Of a stretch of DNA of 64,000 nucleotides, positions 27,109 to 35,957 are shown one piece after another. Origin of the DNA: an uncultured Pelagimonas sp. (GTDB lineage: Bacteria; Pseudomonadota; Alphaproteobacteria; Rhodobacterales; Rhodobacteraceae); assembly GCF_947498515.1 (NCBI RefSeq), contig NZ_CANMKO010000001.1, positions 558,001-622,000 on the forward strand, read 5' to 3'. The notes below the pieces were generated by a model. It did no database searches and was not told the DNA's origin. It saw nothing but the letters and a program-made list of their open reading frames with translations. The position numbers and the translations under genes are program-made. Within the stretch, counting starts at the first letter, position 1. Each line of letters starts with the position of its first letter.

Positions 27109-27369
27109 TTAACCTGCGGCGATGGCCAAGCCCATAATGCCGATCATGTAGATCGCCAAAACAAGGGCAAAGCCGCGTCCCCAACTTGGGGCGTCTTGCA
27201 ATCCCAAATAGACGCGCAAGATGACCTGAGCCTTGATCCAGGCCAAGCCCAAAATCACCAACCCGGCAAAAACGCCGGTTGCGCCGAAAAACGCTAGAAG
27301 GGTGCTGCTAACGGATAGGGCGATCAGGCTGAGCCAAGCTTGGGTGGCACTCATATTGGGCAAGGACAT
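27109..27369 (-). CDS. norF: NorF, cytochrome oxidase subunit IV-like membrane protein
   Basis: An 86-residue protein with about three membrane segments, matching the small NorF/cytochrome c oxidase subunit IV-like family found after norE. It supports assembly or full activity of nitric oxide reductase in Paracoccus, although the enzyme can form without it. The ATG at 27369 has AAAGGTGAT upstream. It starts 10 bp after norE and ends 16 bp before nnrU on the same strand. Confidence 0.82.
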   Translation of the reverse strand: MSLPNMSATQAWLSLIALSVSSTLLAFFGATGVFAGLVILGLAWIKAQVILRVYLGLQDAPSWGRGFALVLAIYMIGIMGLAIAAG

Positions 27370-27379
27370 CAGATCACCT

Positions 27380-27937
27380 TTAGAGCAGGTAAATAATCGG
27401 GAACAGCAAAACCCAGACCAAGTCGACCATATGCCAAAAGGCCGCCCCGACTTCGGTGTTGCGCGGGGTGCATTTCCAGCCAACTAACGCCAGAATGACG
27501 ATCCCGGCGATCACATGCATGGCGTGGAACCCAGTCAGCATGTAGTAAAACAGAAAGAAGGTGTGGGTTTCAAAATCAATGCCTTGCGCGGCTTTGGAGG
27601 CATATTCCGCCCATTTAATCACCAAAAAGACGACACCCAAAACGCTGGCCGCTGTTAACAACAAACGGGTGCGTAGCACATCGCCCAACTCGGACGATCG
27701 CACAGCCATCGCCGCCAGCCAGCCAGACGTGACCAAGACCACGGTATTGATCCCGGCGGTGGTCGCGTTGAGATGGGTTTGGGCTTCGGCAAAGCCGCCC
27801 GGATCGGTAAGGCGCATGGCCATAAACGCAGCCAAACCTGCCCCAAAAACCAAAAGCTCCGATACGATCAGAACCCACATCATGAGATCGCCGGGCAGGG
27901 CGTCGATACCCTGCTCGGGGTGTGTTTGCGTGCTCAT
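27380..27937 (-). CDS. norE: NorE, cytochrome c oxidase subunit III-like protein
   Basis: A 185-residue membrane protein with about five segments, homologous to subunit III of haem-copper oxidases. The GFHAMHVIAGI segment is the family hallmark. NorE associates with nitric oxide reductase maturation. Its start overlaps the norD stop (ATGA at 27934-27937) and norF begins 10 bp later. The length and gene order identify it as NorE rather than a true oxidase subunit, since no subunit I or II of an aa3 oxidase is nearby. Confidence 0.88.
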   Translation of the reverse strand: MSTQTHPEQGIDALPGDLMMWVLIVSELLVFGAGLAAFMAMRLTDPGGFAEAQTHLNATTAGINTVVLVTSGWLAAMAVRSSELGDVLRTRLLLTAASVLGVVFLVIKWAEYASKAAQGIDFETHTFFLFYYMLTGFHAMHVIAGIVILALVGWKCTPRNTEVGAAFWHMVDLVWVLLFPIIYLL

Positions 27938-29916
27938 CCTGCGCCCACCAACTCCCGGTAGATGCGCGGCAGGGCCTGAATAAGCTTGTCCGGTTCAGGG
28001 ATCAGCGCATAACCCCCTTTGCCAAAAATTCGCGGGAACCAGCTTTTGCCATCCCGGTCTACGGCAATGCCATAGACCGCATGACCAGCACGGCGCGCCT
28101 CTTGGACGGCCATGCGGCTGTCTTCGATGCCATGACGGCCTTCGTAGTGGTCAAGGTCATTGGGTTTGCCATCGGTGATCACCAACAACAACCGCCGTTT
28201 GCGGGGCTGGTTACTAAGGTCTTTGGAGACGTGGCGCATTGCGGCACCAAGGCGCGTATAGAACCCAGGTTGCAGCGCCCCAATACGACCTTCGACCTGT
28301 TTGGTCATCTGCTCTTCAAAGCTTTTGGCGTTTTGGACATAAACCCGGTCCCGCTTGAGCGATGAAAACGCGTTGATGGCAAAATCATCCCCGCAAGCAT
28401 CCAAACCCCAAGCGAATGCGGCAAGCGCCTCGCGTTCGACATCAATCACCCGGCGACCATCATGGCCATGACCGGGGATCGAACTTTCGGTCGAGCGTGA
28501 CACATCGAGCAGGATCGACACCGCCAGATCACGCTTTTCGGCGCGGGTTTGGTTCCAAACCCGGTCATCTGATACGCCGGTTGCTAGAAAATCCACATGG
28601 GCGCGCACGGCGCGTTCGGTGTTTAGCTCATCGCCATCCGGGTGGCCGTGGGTCGACACACGACCGGGGCGCAGTGCTTCGAATTGACGACGCACGGCGC
28701 GAATGCGGGCCTGCGCACGCGGATCATGGGTGAAGACATCCACATCCCCCGCTTCGGCAGGTGAGGCCAAAACCCGGCAGTGATTGCGCATATAGGTGCC
28801 GGTGCGACAGTCCCATTCGGGATAGGTTGTCACCGCCGATAGCATCTCGCGATCGACATCTTCGGGGGCCAAATCGAGGTGAAGTTTCAGCCGCGTGGCC
28901 GGAGCCTGTTTGATCTGACCAAGGCCGATTTCCTCTTGGTCATCAGCGGCCTTTTTGGCGTCGTCGTTTTCATCGTCCTCAACCCGGCGGTTGATGTTCA
29001 TGAATTCGGCCCAGCTCAGGATTGCCTCGAATTTGTGTAAGATAAAGCTATCTGGGCGGTCAATGGCGTCGGCCTTGCGGCGGCGTGCCTTGCGGGCGCG
29101 GCCTTCTTCGGTGTCACCTTGTTCGGTTTCGCCCTCGGTTTCCGGGTTCGCAACCGTCATCGATTCCGAGCGATCAGAGGGGCGCAAATCGGGCCAAAGC
29201 GCAACTGGGCGGAACGACAGATAGCCACGCGGCGCGTGCCAATCGCCATAATCCCCTGCATTGATTGACGCGAGCATAGCAGTGGCGCGCTCGCTTAGCG
29301 CCTCGTTCGAGCCCAGCAATCTGGCAATAATAGCTTCGATGGCGGCCTCGGCCGGGGGCAGGGTGGGGGTGCGCCGCAAGAATAGCGTCGCCTCACAGAG
29401 GTCGCGGTAAAGCTTGGCAAAACCTGGTGCGATCTCCAAAGCCTTCGTAATCGTGTCTTGGACGGCTCGCAGCCCGGCCATATCGGCGCGCAGCGGATCA
29501 TCTTCTTCCACCGGAATATCGACCTGCGCGGCACCCGCCGCAGCGGCCGCCAGCCACAAATAAAGCGCGGCATTGGCCTCACGGGCCGGAAAAACCGCAA
29601 GGCTTTCGGGCATCCGGAGCGCCATACCGTCATAACTGGCACGCGGGACGGCTTCGGCCCATGTGCCCAGCTTACGGCGCAGGGTTAGCCGGTGATGAGA
29701 CACCTCGTCACCGACGGGTTTAAGCTCGACCGACGGGTCGCCGCCCAAACCACGGAATAAGACTGCCAGTCGCCCGCCAACCTCAGAAAGGTCGACGCGG
29801 GCTCCATCGTGGACAACAGGTGCGTCCAGACGACTGGCATAATTGTGCCAAAGTTTCCCGACAGTTTCTTCGGGTTCCCATGGCTCAATATCGATCGAAG
29901 TCACCACCGGCCTCAC
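27934..29916 (-). CDS. norD: NorD, von Willebrand factor A domain activation protein
   Basis: A 660-residue cytoplasmic protein needed to mature nitric oxide reductase together with NorQ. The C-terminal third is a von Willebrand A domain with an intact metal site (SILLDVSRSTES, DxSxS). The middle contains a charged, low-complexity stretch (about 245-310) rich in Glu, Asp and Lys. The N-terminal half is the usual NorD helical region. MoxR-type ATPase plus vWA pairs act together as chaperones for metal insertion. The start is a GTG at 29916 overlapping the norQ stop; nearby in-frame GTG codons make the exact start uncertain by a few residues. Confidence 0.93.
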   Translation of the reverse strand: MRPVVTSIDIEPWEPEETVGKLWHNYASRLDAPVVHDGARVDLSEVGGRLAVLFRGLGGDPSVELKPVGDEVSHHRLTLRRKLGTWAEAVPRASYDGMALRMPESLAVFPAREANAALYLWLAAAAAGAAQVDIPVEEDDPLRADMAGLRAVQDTITKALEIAPGFAKLYRDLCEATLFLRRTPTLPPAEAAIEAIIARLLGSNEALSERATAMLASINAGDYGDWHAPRGYLSFRPVALWPDLRPSDRSESMTVANPETEGETEQGDTEEGRARKARRRKADAIDRPDSFILHKFEAILSWAEFMNINRRVEDDENDDAKKAADDQEEIGLGQIKQAPATRLKLHLDLAPEDVDREMLSAVTTYPEWDCRTGTYMRNHCRVLASPAEAGDVDVFTHDPRAQARIRAVRRQFEALRPGRVSTHGHPDGDELNTERAVRAHVDFLATGVSDDRVWNQTRAEKRDLAVSILLDVSRSTESSIPGHGHDGRRVIDVEREALAAFAWGLDACGDDFAINAFSSLKRDRVYVQNAKSFEEQMTKQVEGRIGALQPGFYTRLGAAMRHVSKDLSNQPRKRRLLLVITDGKPNDLDHYEGRHGIEDSRMAVQEARRAGHAVYGIAVDRDGKSWFPRIFGKGGYALIPEPDKLIQALPRIYRELVGAG

Positions 29917-30743
29917 CCGAAAATAGCAGTGACAAGATCGAGGAGCCCGCGTTTCACGTCCGCGTCATCCGACAACGGTTCGATCATTGCGGCCAGAATG
30001 GCGCGTTCGACCGGCATGCCTTGGTTGATCAGCGTTGCCGCATAGATCACCAGACGGGTCGAGACGCCTTCCTCGAGGTCCTGCCCCTTGAGATCGCGCA
30101 GCTTGTTGGCCAAGCGGACAAGGGGTTTGACGCGCTCTTCGTCCAACCCGGATTCGCGAACCACAACGGGGATCTCGTATTCGGGGGTCGGGAAGTCGAA
30201 CTCCATCGACACAAAGCGTTGCCGCGTCGAAGGTTTCAGCGTCTTCAGGATATTTTGATAACCGGGGTTATAGCTCGCAACGAGCATAAATCCGGGCGTG
30301 GCTTCAAGTTCTTCACCGGTGCGATCCAGCGGCAGAATGCGCCGATCATCGGTAAGTGGATGAAGTACGACTGTTACATCTTTTCGGGCCTCAACAACCT
30401 CATCAAGGTAGCAGATAGCGCCCTCGCGCACAGCGCGGGTCAGGGGGCCATCGACCCAGACGGTCTCGCCACCTTTGAGAAGGTAACGACCGATCAGATC
30501 GCTGGCGGATAGGTCATCGTGGCAGGCCACGGTGTAAAGCTTGCGATTCAGTTTGGCGGCCATATGGGCCACAAAGCGGGTTTTCCCGCAGCCCGTCGGA
30601 CCCTTGAGCAGGACCGGCAGATTGTTTTGACTGGCCGCGGCGAACAATTCGCATTCGTCACCAGTGGGGAGGTAGAAGGGGGCATTTGCCGCCCCCTCCA
30701 GATTTGTTGGATTTCCGTCCATCATAGTCATTCCGCCGTTCAT
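29913..30743 (-). CDS. norQ: NorQ, MoxR-type AAA+ ATPase
   Basis: A 276-residue AAA+ ATPase of the NorQ/CbbQ branch. Walker A is GPTGCGKTRF near 39-48, Walker B is AICYLDEVVEA, and the sensor-1 segment is MLVASYNPGYQ. With NorD it inserts the non-haem iron FeB into NorB in studied systems. It starts at 30743, overlapping the norB stop by 4 bp, and its own stop overlaps norD, so norB-norQ-norD are coupled. A second in-frame ATG lies four codons later. Confidence 0.95.
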   Translation of the reverse strand: MNGGMTMMDGNPTNLEGAANAPFYLPTGDECELFAAASQNNLPVLLKGPTGCGKTRFVAHMAAKLNRKLYTVACHDDLSASDLIGRYLLKGGETVWVDGPLTRAVREGAICYLDEVVEARKDVTVVLHPLTDDRRILPLDRTGEELEATPGFMLVASYNPGYQNILKTLKPSTRQRFVSMEFDFPTPEYEIPVVVRESGLDEERVKPLVRLANKLRDLKGQDLEEGVSTRLVIYAATLINQGMPVERAILAAMIEPLSDDADVKRGLLDLVTAIFG

Positions 30744-32107
30744 TCAGCTGGGGTGCCAGCGGCACCGGCTTCGATGATTTCGTTGCGAGGCTTCAACACT
30801 GCGTAGATGAAGAGCAGCGCCCCAAGAACAACCGCGATACCGGAGCCAAAGCGCATCACATAAAAGACCCAGAGTTGGTCTTGAACGTCCATGAACGCCT
30901 CGCCATTCACACGTTGAAGGTGTGTTTGAACAGTACCGGCAAAGGTCAAGGTGAAGGTCATGAAGGTCATGCCGCCAGCCATCAGCCAGAAGGAGCACAT
31001 GTTGAGCACTTGGTTGAACGGATCACGTCCGCGAAGGATTGGCATTGCGTAGCTGATGATCGCCAGGTTCAGGGCAACATAAGCACCAAAGAATGCCAAG
31101 TGACCGTGGGCCGCGGTGATCTGCGTGCCGTGTGTGTAGTAATTCACACCGTGCAATGTGTGCAAAAAGCCCCAGACACCCGCGCCAAAGAAGGCCAGTG
31201 TCGCACAACCCAAGGACCACAGCAGCGCTGCTTTGTTGGGGTGGTCGCGACGACCTTTCCAAACCATGACAAAGGCAAAGGCCATCATGCCAAAGAAGGG
31301 AACGATTTCGAGCGAGCTGAAGATCGAGCCGATCCACTGCCAATAACCGGGAGTACCGATCCAGAAGTAGTGGTGACCAGTGCCAAGGATACCCGAGAAC
31401 AGGGCCAAGGCAGCCAGAACATATAGCCATTTTTCAACAACTTCGCGGTCCACACCGGTAAGTTTCAGCATCAGGAAGGCAAGGATGGAAGCCATCACAA
31501 GTTCCCAAGTGCCTTCGACCCAGAGGTGCACGATGTACCACCAGTACATTTTGTCGAGCGCCAAGTTGGCAGGGTTGTAGAAGCTGAAGAGGAACAGCAG
31601 CGCAATGCCCCACAGGCCCAAGAGCAGGATGTTGGTGATCGCGGTTTTCCGGCCTTTCAACACTGTCATCGAGATGTTGTAGAGGAAGATCAGCGCTGCA
31701 ACGACGATACCGGCTTTGACCCATTTGGGTTGCTCGATAAATTCGCGGCCTTCTTTACCAAAGAGGAAGTTACCTTCTGCGATATTAAACAGATAGGTGA
31801 CAACCACACCTGCGGTGCCGATCACAAGGATAAGCAGCTGAAGGTAGGCAAGTTTTTCCGAGTGGATTTCCCGCTCGGATTCCTCTGGTACCAAGAAGTA
31901 GGCAGCACCAAAGAAACCGGTCAGCAGCCAAACAACCAAAGAGTTGGTGTGCAGCATGCGGCCGATGTTGAAGGGGATCAGGTCAGACAGGAAGTTCCCG
32001 TCAACATAGATCCAGCCTAGGACCAGACCCATCGTCACCTGCACTGCGAACAGTGCCATGGCCACGATGAAATAGGCAAAGGCAATTTTCTGAGATTTGT
32101 ATTTCAT
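30740..32107 (-). CDS. norB: Nitric oxide reductase cytochrome b subunit NorB
   Basis: A 455-residue membrane enzyme that reduces two NO to N2O, with twelve predicted membrane segments. It is the short cytochrome-c-dependent form, lacking the N-terminal quinol-oxidising extension of qNor. Haem and FeB ligands fall in histidine-bearing helices, for example WYIVHLWVEGTWEL, GTGHHYFWIGTP, and HGHLAFFGAYVALN. The glutamates near the active site are in WVEGTWELV. AGGAGATAGG precedes the ATG, and norC ends 12 bp upstream. Electron donor would be cytochrome c or a cupredoxin through NorC. Confidence 0.97.
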   Translation of the reverse strand: MKYKSQKIAFAYFIVAMALFAVQVTMGLVLGWIYVDGNFLSDLIPFNIGRMLHTNSLVVWLLTGFFGAAYFLVPEESEREIHSEKLAYLQLLILVIGTAGVVVTYLFNIAEGNFLFGKEGREFIEQPKWVKAGIVVAALIFLYNISMTVLKGRKTAITNILLLGLWGIALLFLFSFYNPANLALDKMYWWYIVHLWVEGTWELVMASILAFLMLKLTGVDREVVEKWLYVLAALALFSGILGTGHHYFWIGTPGYWQWIGSIFSSLEIVPFFGMMAFAFVMVWKGRRDHPNKAALLWSLGCATLAFFGAGVWGFLHTLHGVNYYTHGTQITAAHGHLAFFGAYVALNLAIISYAMPILRGRDPFNQVLNMCSFWLMAGGMTFMTFTLTFAGTVQTHLQRVNGEAFMDVQDQLWVFYVMRFGSGIAVVLGALLFIYAVLKPRNEIIEAGAAGTPAE

Positions 32108-32119
32108 GTCCCTATCTCC

Positions 32120-32569
32120 TTAGCCGGCTTCGTTGGGTGGCCAGTCTTGGGCGTCGATCGTCTGGGACCACAAGAAGAAGTCGGCGAGGCCGCGATACTC
32201 TTCTTCGGTCAGATCAAAATTAGGCATCTGGCGGCGGCCTTCGATGCCTGTGGGCATCGCTTCCATCCAGTTGCGGAGTGCTTCGTAGCCCTCTTCGGCG
32301 TCTTCCACGCCCCAACGTTCCATCACGTTGACCAATTCAGGTGCAAAGTAGGCACCTTCCCCCAACAGGGTGTGGCAGTTGATGCAGGCGTGTTTTTCCC
32401 ACACGTGCTTGCCGAGGATCACGCTTTCTGTAAGCGTTTCTTCATTGGTAGAGGTCGTGACGATGTAACGGTGAGAGTGGGCCGAAAGGGCCAGGAATAT
32501 GATAATAAAGAACAGTGACCCACCATAGAAGATGTTGCGGGCCATGCTCTTGGTCATGACTTCGCGCAT
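32120..32569 (-). CDS. norC: Nitric oxide reductase cytochrome c subunit NorC
   Basis: A 149-residue membrane-anchored c-type cytochrome. One membrane segment at about 12-30 is followed by a periplasmic domain with a single haem site, CINCH, and a distal methionine in RRQMPNF. It passes electrons to haem b in NorB. The ATG at 32569 is preceded by GGAAGGA 8 nt away; an upstream in-frame TTG would overlap the regulator box and is rejected. It is the first gene of norCBQDEF-nnrU. Confidence 0.95.
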   Translation of the reverse strand: MREVMTKSMARNIFYGGSLFFIIIFLALSAHSHRYIVTTSTNEETLTESVILGKHVWEKHACINCHTLLGEGAYFAPELVNVMERWGVEDAEEGYEALRNWMEAMPTGIEGRRQMPNFDLTEEEYRGLADFFLWSQTIDAQDWPPNEAG

Positions 32570-32633
32570 CGCGCTTATCCTTCCCTTGAGTTTTCTGGTG
32601 AATAGAAAATCGCGGTTAGGGACGAGTCGCACC

Positions 32634-32647
32634 TTAACAATAGTCAA
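32634..32647 (-). promoter_or_regulatory. NnrR/Dnr-type box upstream of norC
   Basis: On the minus strand TTGACTATTGTTAA matches TTGAC-N4-GTCAA at nine of ten fixed positions. The box is about 72 bp upstream of the norC ATG, which leaves room for a class II promoter and leader. The adjacent Dnr/NnrR-like gene at 25034 would be the regulator. Confidence 0.65.
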
Positions 32648-33584
32648 TCGGAACAGTCAGTTTTTGGCAGTGCCCTCTTAAGGATTGAAAACGTTGCATT
32701 TTTGGGAGACCTTTTCCGGGGGAACCTCTTCGCGTTCCCCCGATTGCTCCGCCTCATTGTCCCGTCTTCGTGTCGAGCGGAGCAAGTGGAGCCGTAGGCC
32801 CGACCCTTTTGGAAAGATCCAGGGGCATGACCGGTTTCCTCTGGTCGCAAAGCCATCCCAACCGCCGTGTCTAGGACAGACCTTGAGAAATGGCGTTGGT
32901 CAAAAACCGGTGAACCACCGTTGAGACAGGGAAGGGATAAGAGAGCATCGAAGAGACGTTGCGCGTGATGGCAAACGATGAACTTTGTGACGGGTCACAA
33001 CGATGCACAGTCCACACCGAACGGGAAAAACCCACTGCGGTTTTGGGGAGTATGTTAACCAAGCGCACTGTTGGTAACGCCCCGTTCGCCCTTTGCGCAA
33101 CGGGGCAAAGGGGGCAAAATCCACCGAATTTGGGGGAGATTGCCCCCCTTGATCCGGGGCCCCAGATCAAGACTTTACCCCCGATCTGTCCGATTCTGGC
33201 GATGTTTCGGGGGGATTGGTAGAGCGTCGAGGTGCGCAAAGCCCTTTCAGGAGCGCGATTTGATTAAATACTGTTAAGACTAGTAAATTGGGTGGAAATC
33301 TGAGGTTATTTTGCAGCCCAAACAGGGCATTCGTGCCAAAAGATGAGTGACGCCGCTATTTTTTAAGAAGGGCCAAACTTGTTGAAAAACGCCCGATGAT
33401 TTGAGGGCCTTTGACTGATCCAATTCGCTCGAGAATGCAGGGAAACCGACGAGACCTATGACCCAGAGATGCAACGACTTCGAAGGCGACGCCGAGAAGA
33501 CCCGGTGCATCTTCTTAGATGGTGGGCCAGTCAAACTGGTCCGACGCCATCGTCCTCAACTTTCGCAACAAGACACCACTAGGA
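32648..33584. other. About 0.9 kb without a recognisable gene, containing two inverted repeats
   Basis: No frame here resembles a known protein on either strand. Two strong inverted repeats are present: GCCCCGTT at 33079-33086 pairing with AACGGGGC at 33099-33106, and a 24-bp near-palindrome at 33148-33171, with CTTGATC arms around GGGGCCCC and one mismatched pair. Short open frames between 32685 and 33658 lack ribosome sites and domain resemblance. Confidence 0.6.
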
Positions 33585-35339
33585 TTATGCTGCGCGTGCT
33601 GGTGGATCGTTTTCAGCCGGAACTGTGCCGTTTTGGCTTGGGGTGCCTTCCAGAGTGAAGTTTTCAACCAGATTGCTAAGACCCATAGCCTCTGATTTGA
33701 GCATTTGCGCAGCATGTGTGGACTCTTCGACCATCGCCGCGTTTTGCTGGGTCACCCGATCAAGGTTGGTCACGCCAATATTGATCTCATTCAATCCCTC
33801 AGCTTGGTCCGCTGAACGCTTTGCGATCGCTGCGACCATTGCCGAAATGCTCGTGACATTTTGCATAACCTCATCAAGAGCTGATCCGGCATTTTGAACT
33901 AGAATAACGCCATCTTGAACTTGGTTGGCGGACCCAACGATGAGATCTTTGATCTGTTGCGCCGCTTCGGCACTTCGTTGCGCAAGCCCTTGTACTTCGG
34001 AGGCTACAACGGCAAATCCCTTTCCTGACTCTCCCGCTCTTGCGGCTTCGACCCCAGCATTCAAAGCCAAGAGGTTCGTTTGAAAGGCGATGTCATCGAT
34101 AACTGAAATTATGTCGCTGATTTGTTCAGATGACTTTTCAATCTCCCCCATCGCGGTCATGGCGGAGTGCATAACTTCACCACTTCTGGAGGCAAGATCG
34201 CTGGTTGTTTGAACAGCCGTTTCAGTTTCATCAGCGGCTGTGGCGGCCTCTTTGACCATGGAAAGCATTTGGTCCAAGGCCGCTGAGGATTCTTCTAAGG
34301 TCGCCGCTTGCGTCTCTGTACGCCGGGAAAGGTCCGACGACGCTTTTGCAATTTCGTCTGCGTGAACCAAGATATTGGCCGAGTTCGAATTGACTTCGGT
34401 GATAACCGAATGAAGCCCCTGTACCGCGCGATTAAAATTTTGTTGGAGAAGCTGATAATTGCCAGGGAAATCGTCATTAATTTCGTCGTGCAATATCCCA
34501 TCGGCCAATTGTGATAGCCCTGCGCCCAATCTCTCAACCACGGTTATTTGAGCGGCACGTTGACGCTCTCGATCTGCCTCACTTTCGCGTGCGGATTGAA
34601 GCTTTTGCATCAAGCTTGCCAAGTCCCGAGCGACACCGCCAAGCTCGTCTCGTCGGTCGGTCATGTCGATGGGGGTGTCGTAGTCGCCGTCTGAAACTCG
34701 GCGCATAGCCTGACTTAGGTCGGCCAACGGTTGGCCCAGAGATCGGCGCAACAAAAACACTGTTAACAATGACATCACACCAAACACGGCGGTGGCCCAT
34801 CCCGCAATGGATAGCTTTTCAGCGGCTAGGGCGGCCTTGGCAGGGGCCGCGCTCCACGCCAAGGCGACGGCACCGATGACTTTGTTAGACTTTCCGGACA
34901 CGATTGGAAGGGCAAGAATCTGGCGCGTCTCGGATTCGGATAACACGCCGGCTTCAATAGACTTTTTCGCCATCTCCATAAGTGCGTCGAAAGAGGTGTT
35001 TGACGCGTCCGCGCTGTTTAATAAATCACCGTCACCGTTAACGACAACAAAGCCTAGGCCGCTTTCGCCCAGTGTCTGTAACCCGTCAAGCACCTCTGCC
35101 TCAATTTTGTTTGCGACGTTAAATTTGACCGGATTTGCAAGGGAAAGAGCCTTTTGGCCCAGTGTATTGTAGGCCCTTTCCTCAACGCTTTTGGCGGCCA
35201 GGTCGTCTGCGAGTTGCGCCGACAAAACTGATAATATGCTAGCAACTACAATGGTCGTTATTGTCATTAAGGCTGCGCACCGCACAAACAGCGAGTTGGA
35301 GGCTGTTGTGCGAAAGCTTGCGTCTATTGGAGTTGCCAT
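33585..35339 (-). CDS. Methyl-accepting chemotaxis protein with single Cache-like sensor
   Basis: A 584-residue chemoreceptor. Membrane segments at about 19-41 and 177-197 enclose a periplasmic domain of about 135 residues that looks like a single Cache fold (GLGFVVVNGDGDLL, ALPIVSGKSNKVIGAVALAW). A HAMP domain follows (about 198-250), then the cytoplasmic signalling hairpin with the conserved tip IDDIAFQTNLLALNAGVEAARAG, given here in part as DDIAFQTNLLALNAG. There is no C-terminal CheR-binding pentapeptide. It is 45 bp downstream of a gene for a secreted Cache-domain protein, which may feed it ligand information. No che genes are nearby. Confidence 0.92.
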   Translation of the reverse strand: MATPIDASFRTTASNSLFVRCAALMTITTIVVASILSVLSAQLADDLAAKSVEERAYNTLGQKALSLANPVKFNVANKIEAEVLDGLQTLGESGLGFVVVNGDGDLLNSADASNTSFDALMEMAKKSIEAGVLSESETRQILALPIVSGKSNKVIGAVALAWSAAPAKAALAAEKLSIAGWATAVFGVMSLLTVFLLRRSLGQPLADLSQAMRRVSDGDYDTPIDMTDRRDELGGVARDLASLMQKLQSARESEADRERQRAAQITVVERLGAGLSQLADGILHDEINDDFPGNYQLLQQNFNRAVQGLHSVITEVNSNSANILVHADEIAKASSDLSRRTETQAATLEESSAALDQMLSMVKEAATAADETETAVQTTSDLASRSGEVMHSAMTAMGEIEKSSEQISDIISVIDDIAFQTNLLALNAGVEAARAGESGKGFAVVASEVQGLAQRSAEAAQQIKDLIVGSANQVQDGVILVQNAGSALDEVMQNVTSISAMVAAIAKRSADQAEGLNEINIGVTNLDRVTQQNAAMVEESTHAAQMLKSEAMGLSNLVENFTLEGTPSQNGTVPAENDPPARAA

Positions 35340-35384
35340 AATCTATTCCCATGTTTTGTTGGTAAATACCGGTCTGGGATGCGC

Positions 35385-35957
35385 CTACATCAAGCTGTCT
35401 GCCAACACGCCTACGGTCAGAGCCCCAATCGCTTCCCCAGTGTCGGGATCAACAATCGTCATCGAAATTTGGGCTTGATAGGTTTGGCTGGATTCATCGA
35501 AATCAACGTCGCTAAAATGCACAGCCTGCGGCCCATGGGCGTATGTTTGAGTGAATTTTGCTTCATCACCCTGCCAATAATCTGATGTGACACCTGAGGC
35601 CGCGACGTTGAGACCAACGGAATCCATGATGAATATTTCAGTAATGATGCCATCCATTTCAGCGACTTTTGTTCGCAGGAATTCAGCTGTTTCATTCTCT
35701 AAAACGCGATTAATCATTGGGGTGTCTGATCCACCAACTTCAGATCTCCAGACCGTATCCAAGTCAATGATATGGGCCTCATCAAACCCGGCGGTTTCGC
35801 TGTTTTGCGAGTGAATCGCCGAGACGATTGCCGGGGCCGAGCTCCATGTTCGGATATTGCTGTCCAAAAACTCTTGTAGGACGTCATCATATTCAGCCGC
35901 ACAAAGGGGTGAGGCGCAAAGAGTGGCTGCGAGGGCCATTTTTGAAAGCAATGTCAT
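35385..35957 (-). CDS. Secreted stand-alone Cache (PDC-type) sensor protein
   Basis: A 190-residue exported protein. The signal peptide covers about residues 1-20 (cleavage near CAA-EYDD). The mature part is a single Cache/PDC-type domain: a long N-terminal helix, then EIFIMDSVGLNVAASG, a turn with SDYWQGDEAKF, and the closing strand IVDPDTGEAIGALTVGV. It has no membrane anchor and no output domain. It is transcribed ahead of a chemoreceptor, with 45 bp between. I infer a periplasmic co-sensor. The sequence carries AGGAC upstream of its ATG. Confidence 0.82.
   Translation of the reverse strand: MTLLSKMALAATLCASPLCAAEYDDVLQEFLDSNIRTWSSAPAIVSAIHSQNSETAGFDEAHIIDLDTVWRSEVGGSDTPMINRVLENETAEFLRTKVAEMDGIITEIFIMDSVGLNVAASGVTSDYWQGDEAKFTQTYAHGPQAVHFSDVDFDESSQTYQAQISMTIVDPDTGEAIGALTVGVLADSLM

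Noticed and set aside
32959-33222. Short plus-strand frame in the gap after norC
   Set aside because: It has no ribosome site, an unlikely amino-acid composition and covers inverted repeats.
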